Numbered from the stretch's first letter, positions 24,740-33,659 are shown. The stretch is 64,000 bases of DNA from Candidatus Babeliales bacterium (GCA_031292305.1 JARLHJ010000034.1:1-64000); one strand, 5' to 3'. A program made the numbers and translations. Notes: generated by a model from the letters alone, not told the origin.

Positions 24740-27100
24740 ATGATCTGGTTATTATTAGTTTTGTTTTTATGCAACATAAATATTCAAGCAAGCCCAGCAA
24801 GTATGGGCTTGCTTGATACGTGTAAACAAAAAAAAATATTATTAGATTATAAAAGTGAAGACTTAATAATTATAGCCAATAAAATTGCGGCATTAAAAGA
24901 TATTAATATAATGTTTCCGCAAGATGAAAAATTTTCAGTCAAATTAACTTATTCCAATAAACATGCAATTACAGTAAATGAAGCTTGGAATTTTATTTTA
25001 ACAATATTAGATATTGCTGGTTATAATGGTGTTTTAAAAAATGGTATATATCAAGTCGTTAAAAATACTGATTCCCTAAAAGAACCATTTGAAGTATATG
25101 TAAATACAGATCCTGATAAGTTGTCGGATTCAAGTCAAAAAATAAGATATTTATATAATTTTGAAAATTTAACAATCGCAGCCGGAAGTACAATATTTAC
25201 AAATTTAGACCAGATGTTAAAGGAAATGTTAATCTCAGGTACAGAAGGTAATTACCTTTTAGATCCAGCTACAAATAGTTTGTTAATTACTAATAGATCG
25301 GCGGATATAAAAGCAGTAATGAACATAATAACAGAACTAGATAAAACAGGAATAAGAGAAGTAATAGAAGTTATACCATTATTACATACTAAACCAGATT
25401 ATATTTCAAAAATAGTTGCTCAATTGGCTTCATCACCAAAAGAACAAAAATTTGGTTTTTTCCCCCAAAAGCAAAACCCCGGTTTATATTTTTCAGAAAA
25501 TTTAAAAGTATTACCAATAGATAGAATAAATTCGGTTGCAATATTAGGTCCAAAAAATTCAGTGAATAACGTAAAAAATTTAATTGTAAAATATTTAGAT
25601 AGGCCTATAGATTCTGCTAAATCAACAATTCATGTAAGGGCATTAGATTATATAGATTCTAATGATATAGCACCGGTGATTCAAAATTTAGTAAAAGGAA
25701 AATTGCCATTCGCACAAGCGCAAGTAAAAGATGAATTAGCAAATTCAATAATAATCACAGAGCAACAAGTAACTACAGATGCATTAAAGCCTACTGAATC
25801 AGGTGATCCAACTGCAAATACAGGAACCGATCCAATTCCAGGTGAAGATGCAACTTCCAACAATAAACAACAACTTGCTTCCGGATCCAATTCATTAATA
25901 GTTTCGGCACGCGATAAAGATTGGTTAGAGCTTAAAAATTTAATAGATCAATTAGATACTCAGCCATTACAGGTTGCAGTAGATATACTCATTGTTGAAT
26001 TGAATTTAAATTTTAACAAAAATTTAGGTGCACAAACACGTAATATTAATAATAGTGCGGGTGAGCCACAAACTTTGAATTACCAAAATGCAATGGCTCC
26101 TAGTACAATTGAGAGAACAAATAGTACAGTTGCAGCACCTGTTTTAAATTTTAATAGTGATGGAACAATTAATAGCGTAAGGGGACTTGCTGCAGATTTA
26201 TTGGCGCCCGTTCAAAATGAATCTTCAGGTGCTTCCGCAATAAGTAATTTGGCCACAAATTTAGCATTAGGTTCTTTTATGGCATCATACCAAGATTCAA
26301 ATGGAGTTGCTTATTTTCTTGCAGGGTTAGATCGTAGAAAAGATTCGCAAATTATGTATCATGCATATTCTTATATTAAAAATGGTCAAAAAGCTACCTT
26401 GTCATCAACAGTTGAAAGATTCTTCCCAGGTGAAGCACAAGCCCAAATGGCAGGTTCTTTCAGAATTGTTAATAAACCAATTAAAGCTACAATATCTATT
26501 GATATTTTACCCACAATTAGTAAAACTGAAACTATTACTATGGATGTCAAAGTAAGTGCAAATGTTTTTGATACAGTAATTCCTGATCAGGTTAATAAAA
26601 GAGAATTATCTGTGAAAACATCTGTAAATAATAAAGAAGTTCTGGTAATAGGTGGCTTGATGACATTAACAGATTCTATTACAGTTTATGAAACCCCGAT
26701 TTTATCTAAAATTCCCATACTCGGCACCTTCTTTAGAAACGTACAATATAATAAAGAAAAGAATCCAATTTATATTTTTATTTTACCTACAATTATAAGA
26801 CCAAAAATGCATGGTGGTTATAATGCTTATACAGAAAATAAAATTAACACATTGCGACACAATCTTAATTTCAGTGAAGAATGTTTATTGGGTAGTAATT
26901 TCACTCGATTAAAAGATCCGATTACCAAATTCTTTTTACCGACTGGTTATAATGAAATTAATAATAAAATAGATAATTTTATTGGAGAAAAAGAAATAAA
27001 TTCTCAAGATCCTAATTTGGGAAATAAAATTGATAAAATTAAACAAAACTTGCTAGACGATGATAGTTTAGCATTATTAAAAGATAGTAAAAAAAATTAA
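24740..27100 (+). CDS. Secretin (GspD-like), copy B2
   Basis: A paralogue of copy B1 with signal peptide (MIWLLLVLFLCNINIQASPA), N0 (INIMFPQDEKFSVKLTY), N1 (KIRYLYNFENLTIAAGS), N3 with the same Thr/Gly/Asp insertion, and a secretin domain from PLQVAVDILIVELN to ETPILSKIPILGTFFRNVQY. DPITKFFLPTGYNEINNKID is shared almost exactly with B1. It has an extra stretch in the secretin domain (LADLLAPVQNESSGAS region). It is the last gene of the operon, and its stop codon abuts the stop codon of the convergent gene. No obvious terminator lies in between. Confidence 0.9.
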   Translation: MIWLLLVLFLCNINIQASPASMGLLDTCKQKKILLDYKSEDLIIIANKIAALKDINIMFPQDEKFSVKLTYSNKHAITVNEAWNFILTILDIAGYNGVLKNGIYQVVKNTDSLKEPFEVYVNTDPDKLSDSSQKIRYLYNFENLTIAAGSTIFTNLDQMLKEMLISGTEGNYLLDPATNSLLITNRSADIKAVMNIITELDKTGIREVIEVIPLLHTKPDYISKIVAQLASSPKEQKFGFFPQKQNPGLYFSENLKVLPIDRINSVAILGPKNSVNNVKNLIVKYLDRPIDSAKSTIHVRALDYIDSNDIAPVIQNLVKGKLPFAQAQVKDELANSIIITEQQVTTDALKPTESGDPTANTGTDPIPGEDATSNNKQQLASGSNSLIVSARDKDWLELKNLIDQLDTQPLQVAVDILIVELNLNFNKNLGAQTRNINNSAGEPQTLNYQNAMAPSTIERTNSTVAAPVLNFNSDGTINSVRGLAADLLAPVQNESSGASAISNLATNLALGSFMASYQDSNGVAYFLAGLDRRKDSQIMYHAYSYIKNGQKATLSSTVERFFPGEAQAQMAGSFRIVNKPIKATISIDILPTISKTETITMDVKVSANVFDTVIPDQVNKRELSVKTSVNNKEVLVIGGLMTLTDSITVYETPILSKIPILGTFFRNVQYNKEKNPIYIFILPTIIRPKMHGGYNAYTENKINTLRHNLNFSEECLLGSNFTRLKDPITKFFLPTGYNEINNKIDNFIGEKEINSQDPNLGNKIDKIKQNLLDDDSLALLKDSKKN

Positions 27101-27469
27101 TTATTCAAAACTAAAAATTTTTGCCGGCTCGCTTGATAAAAGTAAGCCGTCTTGCAGTAATCCATCTCCCCAAGAATCATCTAAATAAATTCCATCGTCT
27201 TTTATGTTAAAAACGTAGTTTAAAGTTTTTTTAGTTTCATAATAAAATTCAAAGTCGTTTATAGAAAATTGTAAAACTATTTTCTTGTTATCAGGAATAT
27301 TATAAGTTTCATTAAGTTGTAAAATATTAGCGTTGCCTTTGCCACAAATTTTTTTATAATATGACGCTATTGTAATATTTGAAAACTGAGATTCATTCTT
27401 GATTATCAGCGTAGTTGCTTGATTAGAAATTACATTCAATAATAAAATTATTATCATTGCTAGCATCAT
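27101..27469 (-). CDS. Small exported protein of unknown function
   Basis: A 122-residue protein with a signal peptide (MMLAMIIILLLNVISNQATT). The mature part reads as beta-rich (LIIKNESQFSNITIASYYKK; KIVLQFSINDFEFYYETKKT) and ends in an acidic Gly/Leu stretch (DSWGDGLLQDGLLLSSEP). TAAAGGATAATT precedes two successive ATG codons. It lies tail to tail with secretin B2. No family is recognised. Confidence 0.65.
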   Translation of the reverse strand: MMLAMIIILLLNVISNQATTLIIKNESQFSNITIASYYKKICGKGNANILQLNETYNIPDNKKIVLQFSINDFEFYYETKKTLNYVFNIKDDGIYLDDSWGDGLLQDGLLLSSEPAKIFSFE

Positions 27470-27548
27470 AATTATCCTTTATTAATATTTAAATTGTTTA
27501 GTTATATAAAATAAATTGTAAACAATCTAATATAAGAATTAAAATGGA

Positions 27549-27585
27549 ATACAGGTGGATGTGCGTGTTGTGCACCCACCTGTAT
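27549..27585 (-). terminator. Terminator of the ruvA-agcS-eno cluster
   Basis: ATACAGGTGG pairs with CCACCTGTAT, with an inner GTGC/GCAC stem around a seven-base loop. It lies 11 bases after the enolase stop codon on the minus strand. Confidence 0.8.
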
Positions 27586-27595
27586 ATTTAATTAC

Positions 27596-28849
27596 TTATT
27601 CGCTCATTACCAATCCATTAAGCTCAGCTTCAATTTCTAACAATCTATTATATTTTTCTACACGTTCACCACGAGATAAACCACCGCATTTGATGTAATT
27701 TGTGCTCGCTCCAACAGCTAAGTCAACAATAAATGTATCATTAGTTTCACCGGATCTATGTGATGCAATAGTAGAAAGTCCACTTTCTTTGCAAAGTTGT
27801 ATAGCTTGTAAGGTTTCAGTAATGGTACCAATTTGATTTGGTTTAATAATTACAGAATTGCCAATATTATATTCTAAACCTTTTGCAATGCGGGCAGGGT
27901 TGGTTGCAAAAATATCATCAGCAACTATACACATTTTGTTGCCAAAAGTTTTTGTTAACTTAATCCAACCAGCAAGATCGTCTTGTTGTAAGCCATCTTC
28001 TAAAGAATATAAATTATATTGTTTTAGTAATGTTGCGTACCATTCAATCATTTCATCAGCGTTCTTGTATTCGGAATTTATCAAATATAATTCTTTTTTT
28101 GGGTCATAAAACTGAGAGGCTGCAACATCAATTCCCAACAAGAATTTTTCCGGTTCAAAACCAGCGCCTTCAATTGCTTGTAATATAAAATCGAATGGTT
28201 CTGTATTATTTTCAAAGTTAGCGGCAAAGCCGCCTTCTAAGCCAAATACTGTTGATTTGCAATTAGATTTTAATAAGTTTTTTAGTTTATAAAAAACTTC
28301 TAAAGAAGATTCAATAGATGTTTTTACATTTTGTGCAGCATAAGGTATTAGTAAATATTCTTGAATATCCAAATTATTGTCAGCATGCGCCCCACCATTT
28401 ATTAAATTTATCATGGGTATTGGAAGAGAAACAGTGCTAGCGCCTGATACCATTGCTATAAAATTATATAGATCAATTTCTAGTAATTGCGCATGTGCTC
28501 TATATAGTGCCATACTAACTGCAAGTGTACTATTTGCACCTAATTCAGCTTTTTCTAAAGTACTGTCCATTTGCATCATTTCTAAATCCATTTGTACAGC
28601 ATTAGGTTCTTTGCCAATAAAATTCGGGCCTATTATATTGTTAATTATATCAACAGCTTTTAATACACCCTGACCTTCTAATCTAGAACCGCCATCTCGT
28701 TTTTCTATAGCCTCATATTTACCTGTTGATGTACCTGAAGGTACAGATGCTTCAACATATGAATTATCATCTAATGTAATAGCACAACTTATTGTTGGAA
28801 TGCCGCGTGAATCTATAATTTCTTTTGCCTGAATATTAGTGATTTCCAT
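27596..28849 (-). CDS. eno: Enolase
   Basis: Enolase converts 2-phosphoglycerate to phosphoenolpyruvate in glycolysis. Motifs in order: EIIDSRGIPTI, VPSGTSTGKYEA (active-site loop), PIPMINLINGGAHADNNLDI, the Mg-ligand segments LYSLEDGL and IVADDIF, the catalytic Lys in IIKPNQIGTITET, and the C-terminal SHRSGETNDTFI. Length is 417, close to the usual 420-435. The usual G-D-E-G-G motif reads GLEGG here, with the key Glu kept and the preceding Asp replaced by Leu. The start overlaps the symporter gene by 14 bases. With tpiA at 41880 it shows that lower glycolysis is present. Confidence 0.95.
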   Translation of the reverse strand: MEITNIQAKEIIDSRGIPTISCAITLDDNSYVEASVPSGTSTGKYEAIEKRDGGSRLEGQGVLKAVDIINNIIGPNFIGKEPNAVQMDLEMMQMDSTLEKAELGANSTLAVSMALYRAHAQLLEIDLYNFIAMVSGASTVSLPIPMINLINGGAHADNNLDIQEYLLIPYAAQNVKTSIESSLEVFYKLKNLLKSNCKSTVFGLEGGFAANFENNTEPFDFILQAIEGAGFEPEKFLLGIDVAASQFYDPKKELYLINSEYKNADEMIEWYATLLKQYNLYSLEDGLQQDDLAGWIKLTKTFGNKMCIVADDIFATNPARIAKGLEYNIGNSVIIKPNQIGTITETLQAIQLCKESGLSTIASHRSGETNDTFIVDLAVGASTNYIKCGGLSRGERVEKYNRLLEIEAELNGLVMSE

Positions 28850-30188
28850 TACTATCTCTTTCTTTTTTAATCTTTAATACATGTGGATATTTAAATGCTA
28901 ATATTATAAGACCAATTAGGTTTGGTATTGCAACTAAAGCAAGAAATATATCCATGATTTCCCATATTAAACGTACATCACTTATAGCACCTAAAAAGGT
29001 AATGCATACTGCAAAAATATAATAATAATTTATTCCACGATGTTTTGTAAAAGATGCAAGACTTTGTCCACCATTAAAACAATCACCTAATGCAGTAGTG
29101 AATGCAAAAAGTCCTATAATTAAAATTAATATATATTTTCCAATTAATGGAACATTTAATTTAAATGCTTGGTAAATTAATGTATTGTTCCAAGAATTTG
29201 CATCAACAGTTGTCCATACTCCCGTGACCAATATACTTAATCCGGAAAGTAAGCATAAAAAAGTTTCTGCAAATGAACCAAACATAGCAAGTATTCCTTG
29301 ATCTGTCGGAACTTTGGTATCAGCTAAAGCATGTGCGAAACCTGACGTTCCTGTACCTGATTCAGTTATATAAATTGCTCTATATGTTCCCCAACGTATT
29401 GCTTGAAATATGGTAGCGCCTAAAAATCCACCAACAGCTGCTGCAGGACTAAAGATATTATTAAAAATTAAAATAAATGCAGCTTTAAGAGCAGTTAAAT
29501 CTTTAAATAAAATAAAAAATGAAAGTGATACATAAAGTATGAACATTAATGGGACTAATTTACTTGCCCATGATCCGACGCGTTTTGCACCACCAAATAA
29601 TATTAATAAAAGTATTATTACTAGTCCTAAGCCTGTTACCCAATCTGCTATAGATTCTTGTTCTAAAATTTTTGCCAAAGTATTAGATTGTAGCCCTGAC
29701 CAACCTGCAAAAAGTAAAATTGTTACTAAACCATACCATTTTGCAAGCCAGGGGTGTACCAATTTAAGATATTCTGTTGGGCCACCGATTATATCACCAT
29801 TTTCAGTTTCTCTACGTGTTTGTAAAGAAAAAGTTACTTCAGCAAATTTTATTGCAGCCCCTAAAATATTATAAAGTAATAACCAAAATAATGCGCCAGG
29901 CCCACCTGTTGCTATTGCCATTGTGGGTCCAACTATATTGCCAATACCTATAGTTGCGGCCATTGCAGTAAAAAGTGCATGAAATGGATTTATAGCTTTT
30001 ATGTTCGTATCTTTTAATTGTGCATGCTTGTAAAAAATTAGAGACAAGAATTTTTTAAAACCAAATATTTGTAAAAAACCTGTTCTTATTGTAAAAAAAA
30101 CTGCAGTAGATAAAAAAATAATTGTAGCCGGAAATGCAAAAAAAGAATTTATAATGATGCAATAATTGGTAAAGCATTCAATTAACAT
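28836..30188 (-). CDS. Alanine/glycine:cation symporter (AGCS family)
   Basis: An inner-membrane transporter of 450 residues with about ten to eleven membrane helices. Family marks are FFTIRTGFLQIFGFKKFL near the start, ALFTAMAATIGIGNIVGPTM, AIATGGPGALFWL, the conserved YITESGTGTSGFAHA region, and ALGDCFNGGQSLASF. AGCS proteins import alanine or glycine with Na+ or H+. This fits an organism that takes amino acids from its host, which is inference. ATTTAAGGAACTAAC precedes the ATG. It lies between ruvA and eno, probably in one transcript. Confidence 0.92.
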   Translation of the reverse strand: MLIECFTNYCIIINSFFAFPATIIFLSTAVFFTIRTGFLQIFGFKKFLSLIFYKHAQLKDTNIKAINPFHALFTAMAATIGIGNIVGPTMAIATGGPGALFWLLLYNILGAAIKFAEVTFSLQTRRETENGDIIGGPTEYLKLVHPWLAKWYGLVTILLFAGWSGLQSNTLAKILEQESIADWVTGLGLVIILLLILFGGAKRVGSWASKLVPLMFILYVSLSFFILFKDLTALKAAFILIFNNIFSPAAAVGGFLGATIFQAIRWGTYRAIYITESGTGTSGFAHALADTKVPTDQGILAMFGSFAETFLCLLSGLSILVTGVWTTVDANSWNNTLIYQAFKLNVPLIGKYILILIIGLFAFTTALGDCFNGGQSLASFTKHRGINYYYIFAVCITFLGAISDVRLIWEIMDIFLALVAIPNLIGLIILAFKYPHVLKIKKERDSNGNH

Positions 30189-30202
30189 GTTAGTTCCTTA
30201 AA

Positions 30203-30793
30203 TTATGGTCTTTTTGATAAAAATGATAAAGCATGTCGTAACATTTGATCAAAAGTAATATCGGGTTGAGTATGGTTCTTTCTTAAAAAATCTAATGTAT
30301 GTGTAATCTCTGTGCGATTATAGTTTAATGAATTAAGAACATCATTAATATTTTTTAAATGCTTATTTTCTAAGTTTTCAAATTCGGTATCCATTAGACC
30401 AGATATTTTGTGTTTTAATTGCATAATAATTTGTTCGGCCTTTTTGGCACCAATGCCATGAACAGCACTTAAACCTTTATGATCTTGTTCATTTATTATA
30501 CGAATAAATACCTGAGGCTGGAGTTCTGATAATATTGTTAAACCTAGTTTAGGTCCTACACCTGAACAGCTAATTGCTAACATAAAAAGCTGTTTTTCAG
30601 CTTCTGTTAAAAAACCAAATAAAGTTGGTCCTTGTTCTGGATTCCAATGTAAATGTGTATAAAACCCAACCTCATTATTATGTGGTAATAAATTGGCGTT
30701 TGGAACATTTATTTCAAATCCCATTCCTGGATTTATTAATAAAGTTAATGGATTTTTATTTCCAATAAGCGTCCCTTTTAAGTAGCTAATCAT
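30203..30793 (-). CDS. ruvA: Holliday junction helicase subunit RuvA
   Basis: RuvA binds four-way junctions and directs RuvB branch migration. The N-terminal OB-fold is visible (MISYLKGTLIGNKNPLTLLI, then GFEINVP). Two helix-hairpin-helix motifs follow (ISCSGVGPKLGLTILSELQP; LSAVHGIGAKKAEQIIMQLK), and the C-terminal domain III, which contacts RuvB, occupies about residues 150-196. The length of 196 is normal. It is the first gene of the ruvA-agcS-eno group, 14 bases before the symporter. RuvB and RuvC are not in the window. Confidence 0.95.
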   Translation of the reverse strand: MISYLKGTLIGNKNPLTLLINPGMGFEINVPNANLLPHNNEVGFYTHLHWNPEQGPTLFGFLTEAEKQLFMLAISCSGVGPKLGLTILSELQPQVFIRIINEQDHKGLSAVHGIGAKKAEQIIMQLKHKISGLMDTEFENLENKHLKNINDVLNSLNYNRTEITHTLDFLRKNHTQPDITFDQMLRHALSFLSKRP

Positions 30794-30898
30794 GATTTAT
30801 CTCGCGACCAGTAGGTTTAATTGAATAAAAATTTACCCAACTAATTCTTACATTTTTCCTCTTTGTAGGCAACAAATATTAGATTAAATATTTAAGAA

Positions 30899-30926
30899 TT
30901 GACATTACATGCAGTTTTGATAAATT
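30899..30926 (+). promoter_or_regulatory. Candidate promoter of tRNA-Gly
   Basis: TTGACA (30899-30904) is followed after 16 bases by TAAATT (30921-30926), with TGA directly before it as an extended -10 element. Transcription would start about ten bases before the tRNA. Confidence 0.6.
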
Positions 30927-30942
30927 ATAACATATATTTTAT

Positions 30943-31018
30943 GCGGGAATAGCTCAGCTGGTAGAGCGTTGCCTTGCCAAGGCAAAGGTCGCGGGTTCGA
31001 ATCCCGTTTCCCGCTCCA
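30943..31018 (+). tRNA. tRNA-Gly (anticodon GCC)
   Basis: A 76-base tRNA with acceptor GCGGGAA pairing with TTCCCGC, D arm AGCTCAGCTGGTAGAGC, anticodon stem TTGCC/GGCAA with loop TTGCCAA (GCC at the centre), T arm GCGGG/TCCCGT around TTCGAA, and an encoded CCA. The GCC anticodon reads GGC and GGT codons. Confidence 0.96.
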
Positions 31019-31254
31019 TCCTTTTCTTAGTCTTACTACGCATGGCTTGTAAGACTAAATAGCAAAAAGCTATAAAAAAGGTAAGAATATAGAAATCATT
31101 CTTCTCCAATAAAATCAAAAATTTGAATTTTAAGCTGTCGTTAGAGATAATTTTTAAAACACCTAGTTTTTTTATGCAAACTCTGTTAAACCTATAAATA
31201 CAAATGCAAATCAAACAAGACACTATTATTTATGCCAGAAAGGTTAATTAAAAA

Positions 31255-31698
31255 ATGAAATCTATTATAGAAGAAGGCTCATCGATATCTAAAGCAATAG
31301 AAACAGGATGGTTAAAAGCTGGTAAGCCAAAAGAGTTCACAGTAAAGATATTTCAAGAAGCTAAAAAAAATTTCTTTGGATTTACAAAAGTTGCAGCAAA
31401 AGTTGCTATTTTCTTTCAAGAAGAAGTAAAAGAAAAATCTCAATATAGACCAAGGCCAAATAATCAAAATAATCAGAGAGCTGATGGGCAAAGAATAGAT
31501 ACTAGACCAAATCCACGTCCATTTAATAATAACCCTCCTAGACCCAATAATAACCCAAACAACAATCCTAATAAGCCAAGTAATCCTAACAATAACCCGA
31601 ATAATCCAAACAGAAATCCGGCTAGACCTCCACAAAAATTTGTAAAAAAACCTGACTTCGTCAAGACGGACAAGGACGACAACATAAAGCCAAAATAA
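31255..31698 (+). CDS. Jag-N domain protein with Asn/Pro-rich tail
   Basis: Residues 1-55 match the Jag N-terminal domain: SIIEEGSSISKAIETGWLKA, then FTVKIFQEAKKNFFGFTKVA. It is followed by about 85 residues that consist almost only of Asn, Pro, Arg and Gln (RPNNQNNQRADGQR, then repeats of N-N-P). In normal Jag/KhpB a KH and an R3H RNA-binding domain follow the N-domain; both are absent here. The gene lies directly before mnmE, two bases apart, which recalls the conserved rnpA-yidC-jag-mnmE order, so it is probably a remodelled jag. A role in RNA binding is uncertain because the RNA-binding domains are missing. GAAAGG stands before the ATG. Confidence 0.75.
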   Translation: MKSIIEEGSSISKAIETGWLKAGKPKEFTVKIFQEAKKNFFGFTKVAAKVAIFFQEEVKEKSQYRPRPNNQNNQRADGQRIDTRPNPRPFNNNPPRPNNNPNNNPNKPSNPNNNPNNPNRNPARPPQKFVKKPDFVKTDKDDNIKPK

Positions 31699-31700
31699 GT

Positions 31701-33098
31701 ATGATAGGTTATGATACAATAATTGCTCAATGCACTCCAAAAGGCAGTGGTGCAATTGCTTTGTTGCGCATTTCTGGCCTGCAAGCTTTTGAAGTTGCTA
31801 ATAAATTTAGTCAATTAGCTTCAAAAGAAAAAATCAGTGATGTGCAATCGCATACTATTCATTATGGTCAAATTTTAGATTTAAATAATGAAGTAGTTGA
31901 TCAAGTAATGTTTATAGTAATGAGAGGTCCTCGAACTTTTACTGGCGAAAATGTTATAGAAATAACATGTCATAATAATCCATTTATTATTGAAAAAATT
32001 ATATCATTATCTATAGAAAATGGCGCTCGATTAGCGCAGCCAGGCGAATTTGCAAAACGATCATTTTTAAATGGTAAAATTGATCTTATAGAAGCAGAAG
32101 CCATAAATGAACTTTTAAATGCACATACACAGGAAGCTTTAAAAAAATCTCTTTCAAATTTAGAAGGTAGTTTTTCTAATTTCATTCAAAAAATAGAAAT
32201 AAAATTAATGCATTGCTTAGCATTATGTAATGCTAGTTTTGAATTTTTGGACGATGAAATCGAATTTGAATTGCAAATAAAAGATGAACTATCTCATATT
32301 TTACAAGATATAACTGCGCTCAAAAAAACTTTTAATAAAAGACAACAAATAAAAGAGGGGATACGAATTGCTTTAATTGGCTCTGTCAATGCGGGCAAAT
32401 CTTCTTTATTTAATGCGTTGTTAAGCAAAGAGCGTGCAATTGTAAGTAGCATTGCCGGCACCACGCGTGATTCTATTGAAGCGGGTGTTTTTACTTCTGA
32501 TTATTATATGACATTAGTGGACACTGCTGGTTTGCGACAAACGCAAGACGTTATTGAACAACAGGGCATTAAGCGTTCATTAGATGAAGCTGCTACTGCT
32601 GATATTATTTTATTAGTGATTGATGGTTCTCGTGAAGTTACTTCTCAAGAAGTTGAGATATATTCAAAAATTCTTTTTGACTATCCTGACAAAGTAATTA
32701 CTGTTATTAACAAAAGCGATTTGATAAATAAATTTTCCTCTTGCACCCTTCGCCCTGAAGGAAGCGAGTTTAAGAGCGAACTTGAAGGGTCAGTCCAAAT
32801 CTCCTCCAAAACAAAAACAAACATAAATGTGCTAGAAGAAAAAATAGCACAAAAAATAACAAATTTATTTGGCAGCAACAACTCGCCATTTTTATTAAAT
32901 CAAAGACAATTTAATTTATTGCTCGAATTTGAACGTTCGCTTTTCACAATTCAAGAAATGTTTACAAATCAAATAGAATACGAACTGCTTTCAATTCACA
33001 TAAATGAAGCGCTTGCAAGTATTTCAGAACTTACAGGTAAGACTATTAGTGAAAAAAGTATGGATACAATTTTTAAAGAATTCTGCGTCGGAAAATAA
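31701..33098 (+). CDS. mnmE: tRNA modification GTPase MnmE
   Basis: MnmE and MnmG install the 5-carboxymethylaminomethyl group on U34 of certain tRNAs. The N-terminal folate-binding domain starts TIIAQCTPKGSGAIALLRIS and continues with RGPRTFTGENVIEITCHNN and GEFAKRSFLNGKIDLIEAEA. The GTPase domain has G1 GSVNAGKSSLFNAL, G2 AGTTRDSIE, G3 DTAGLRQT and G4 NKSD. The C-terminal FCVGK supplies the catalytic Cys. The length of 465 is normal. A GC-richer palindromic stretch at 32744-32790 adds residues after the G4 motif (SSCTLRPEGSEFKSELEGS); see findings. The start is two bases after the Jag-N stop codon. Confidence 0.96.
   Translation: MIGYDTIIAQCTPKGSGAIALLRISGLQAFEVANKFSQLASKEKISDVQSHTIHYGQILDLNNEVVDQVMFIVMRGPRTFTGENVIEITCHNNPFIIEKIISLSIENGARLAQPGEFAKRSFLNGKIDLIEAEAINELLNAHTQEALKKSLSNLEGSFSNFIQKIEIKLMHCLALCNASFEFLDDEIEFELQIKDELSHILQDITALKKTFNKRQQIKEGIRIALIGSVNAGKSSLFNALLSKERAIVSSIAGTTRDSIEAGVFTSDYYMTLVDTAGLRQTQDVIEQQGIKRSLDEAATADIILLVIDGSREVTSQEVEIYSKILFDYPDKVITVINKSDLINKFSSCTLRPEGSEFKSELEGSVQISSKTKTNINVLEEKIAQKITNLFGSNNSPFLLNQRQFNLLLEFERSLFTIQEMFTNQIEYELLSIHINEALASISELTGKTISEKSMDTIFKEFCVGK
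32744..32790. repeat. Palindromic element inside mnmE
   Basis: ACCCTTC at the left end pairs with GAAGGGT at the right end around a GC-richer core. The reading frame is kept. The first nine bases (CACCCTTCG) recur in the intergenic palindrome at 42603-42611, so both may belong to one family of small dispersed repeats. Confidence 0.5.
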
Positions 33099-33167
33099 AT
33101 TACTATTCTAATCTAGGATTTAGAGTTTAAGTCTATTTACTTGTCTATAAAAGTTTTACACAAAGTT

Positions 33168-33659
33168 TCATGACTGTTGAATTGCAAGAATTTGGTCAAT
33201 TTCATTAATTCTCTCTTGTGCAGCAAATCTAATAATAGAACTTGAGTTTGCCGCCTGTTGATAAAAGGCTTTTGCTGTTTGATAGTCTAGATGATGAAAA
33301 TCTAATTCGCCTAAATAATAATTAACCCAGATATTCCATATTGAACCTTCAGGATCGTATTGTTCGTTTGCTTCTTGAAAACTACCTTCATCATAATATG
33401 TATCTGCGAGTATAGAATGTATATGTGTCACTTGTTCTTGTGTAGGATCTAAATCAAGCAGTGGCAATAATATTTGACGTGTTCTAACAAAATCACGGTT
33501 TACCATATACATATTATTAGCAAAATCTATTAATTCATCAATATTTTCAGCTGGCTGAGCAATTGCATCATGTTCTGCATTATTATTTTGTCTTTGTGCA
33601 TAAGCAACCAAGTTGCCATTTAGGCATATCGTAAGAAACATAACTATTATTTTAAACAA
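33168..33659 (-). CDS. Small exported TPR-like protein
   Basis: TTG at 33659 is the start: GAGGAG stands six bases before it and it gives a signal peptide (residues 1-21, ending VAYAQ). An internal ATG seven codons on would shorten it and lacks a binding site. The mature part has helical tandem units typical of TPR repeats, such as ILADTYYDEGSFQEANEQYD and YLGELDFHHLDYQTAKAFYQ (A-x-x-x-Y-x-x-G...A-x-x-x-Y). It is probably periplasmic or secreted and mediates protein contacts. No neighbour hints at a partner. Confidence 0.7.
   Translation of the reverse strand: MFKIIVMFLTICLNGNLVAYAQRQNNNAEHDAIAQPAENIDELIDFANNMYMVNRDFVRTRQILLPLLDLDPTQEQVTHIHSILADTYYDEGSFQEANEQYDPEGSIWNIWVNYYLGELDFHHLDYQTAKAFYQQAANSSSIIRFAAQERINEIDQILAIQQS

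Noticed and set aside
30954-31223. Minus-strand ORF ending in a stretch like ETGFEPATFALARQRSTS
   Set aside because: It is the antisense translation of tRNA-Gly. This peptide is a well-known false ORF in databases.
31540-31620. Repetitive AAT/CCN stretch that could be taken for a repeat array
   Set aside because: It is low-complexity coding DNA for Asn/Pro without regular repeat-spacer structure, so it is no CRISPR. No CRISPR array was seen elsewhere.
31312-31814. Two minus-strand ORFs antisense to the Jag-N tail and mnmE start
   Set aside because: They are rich in Leu/Gly/Phe or Trp/Ile/Val only because they mirror the Asn/Pro codons; no start signals.
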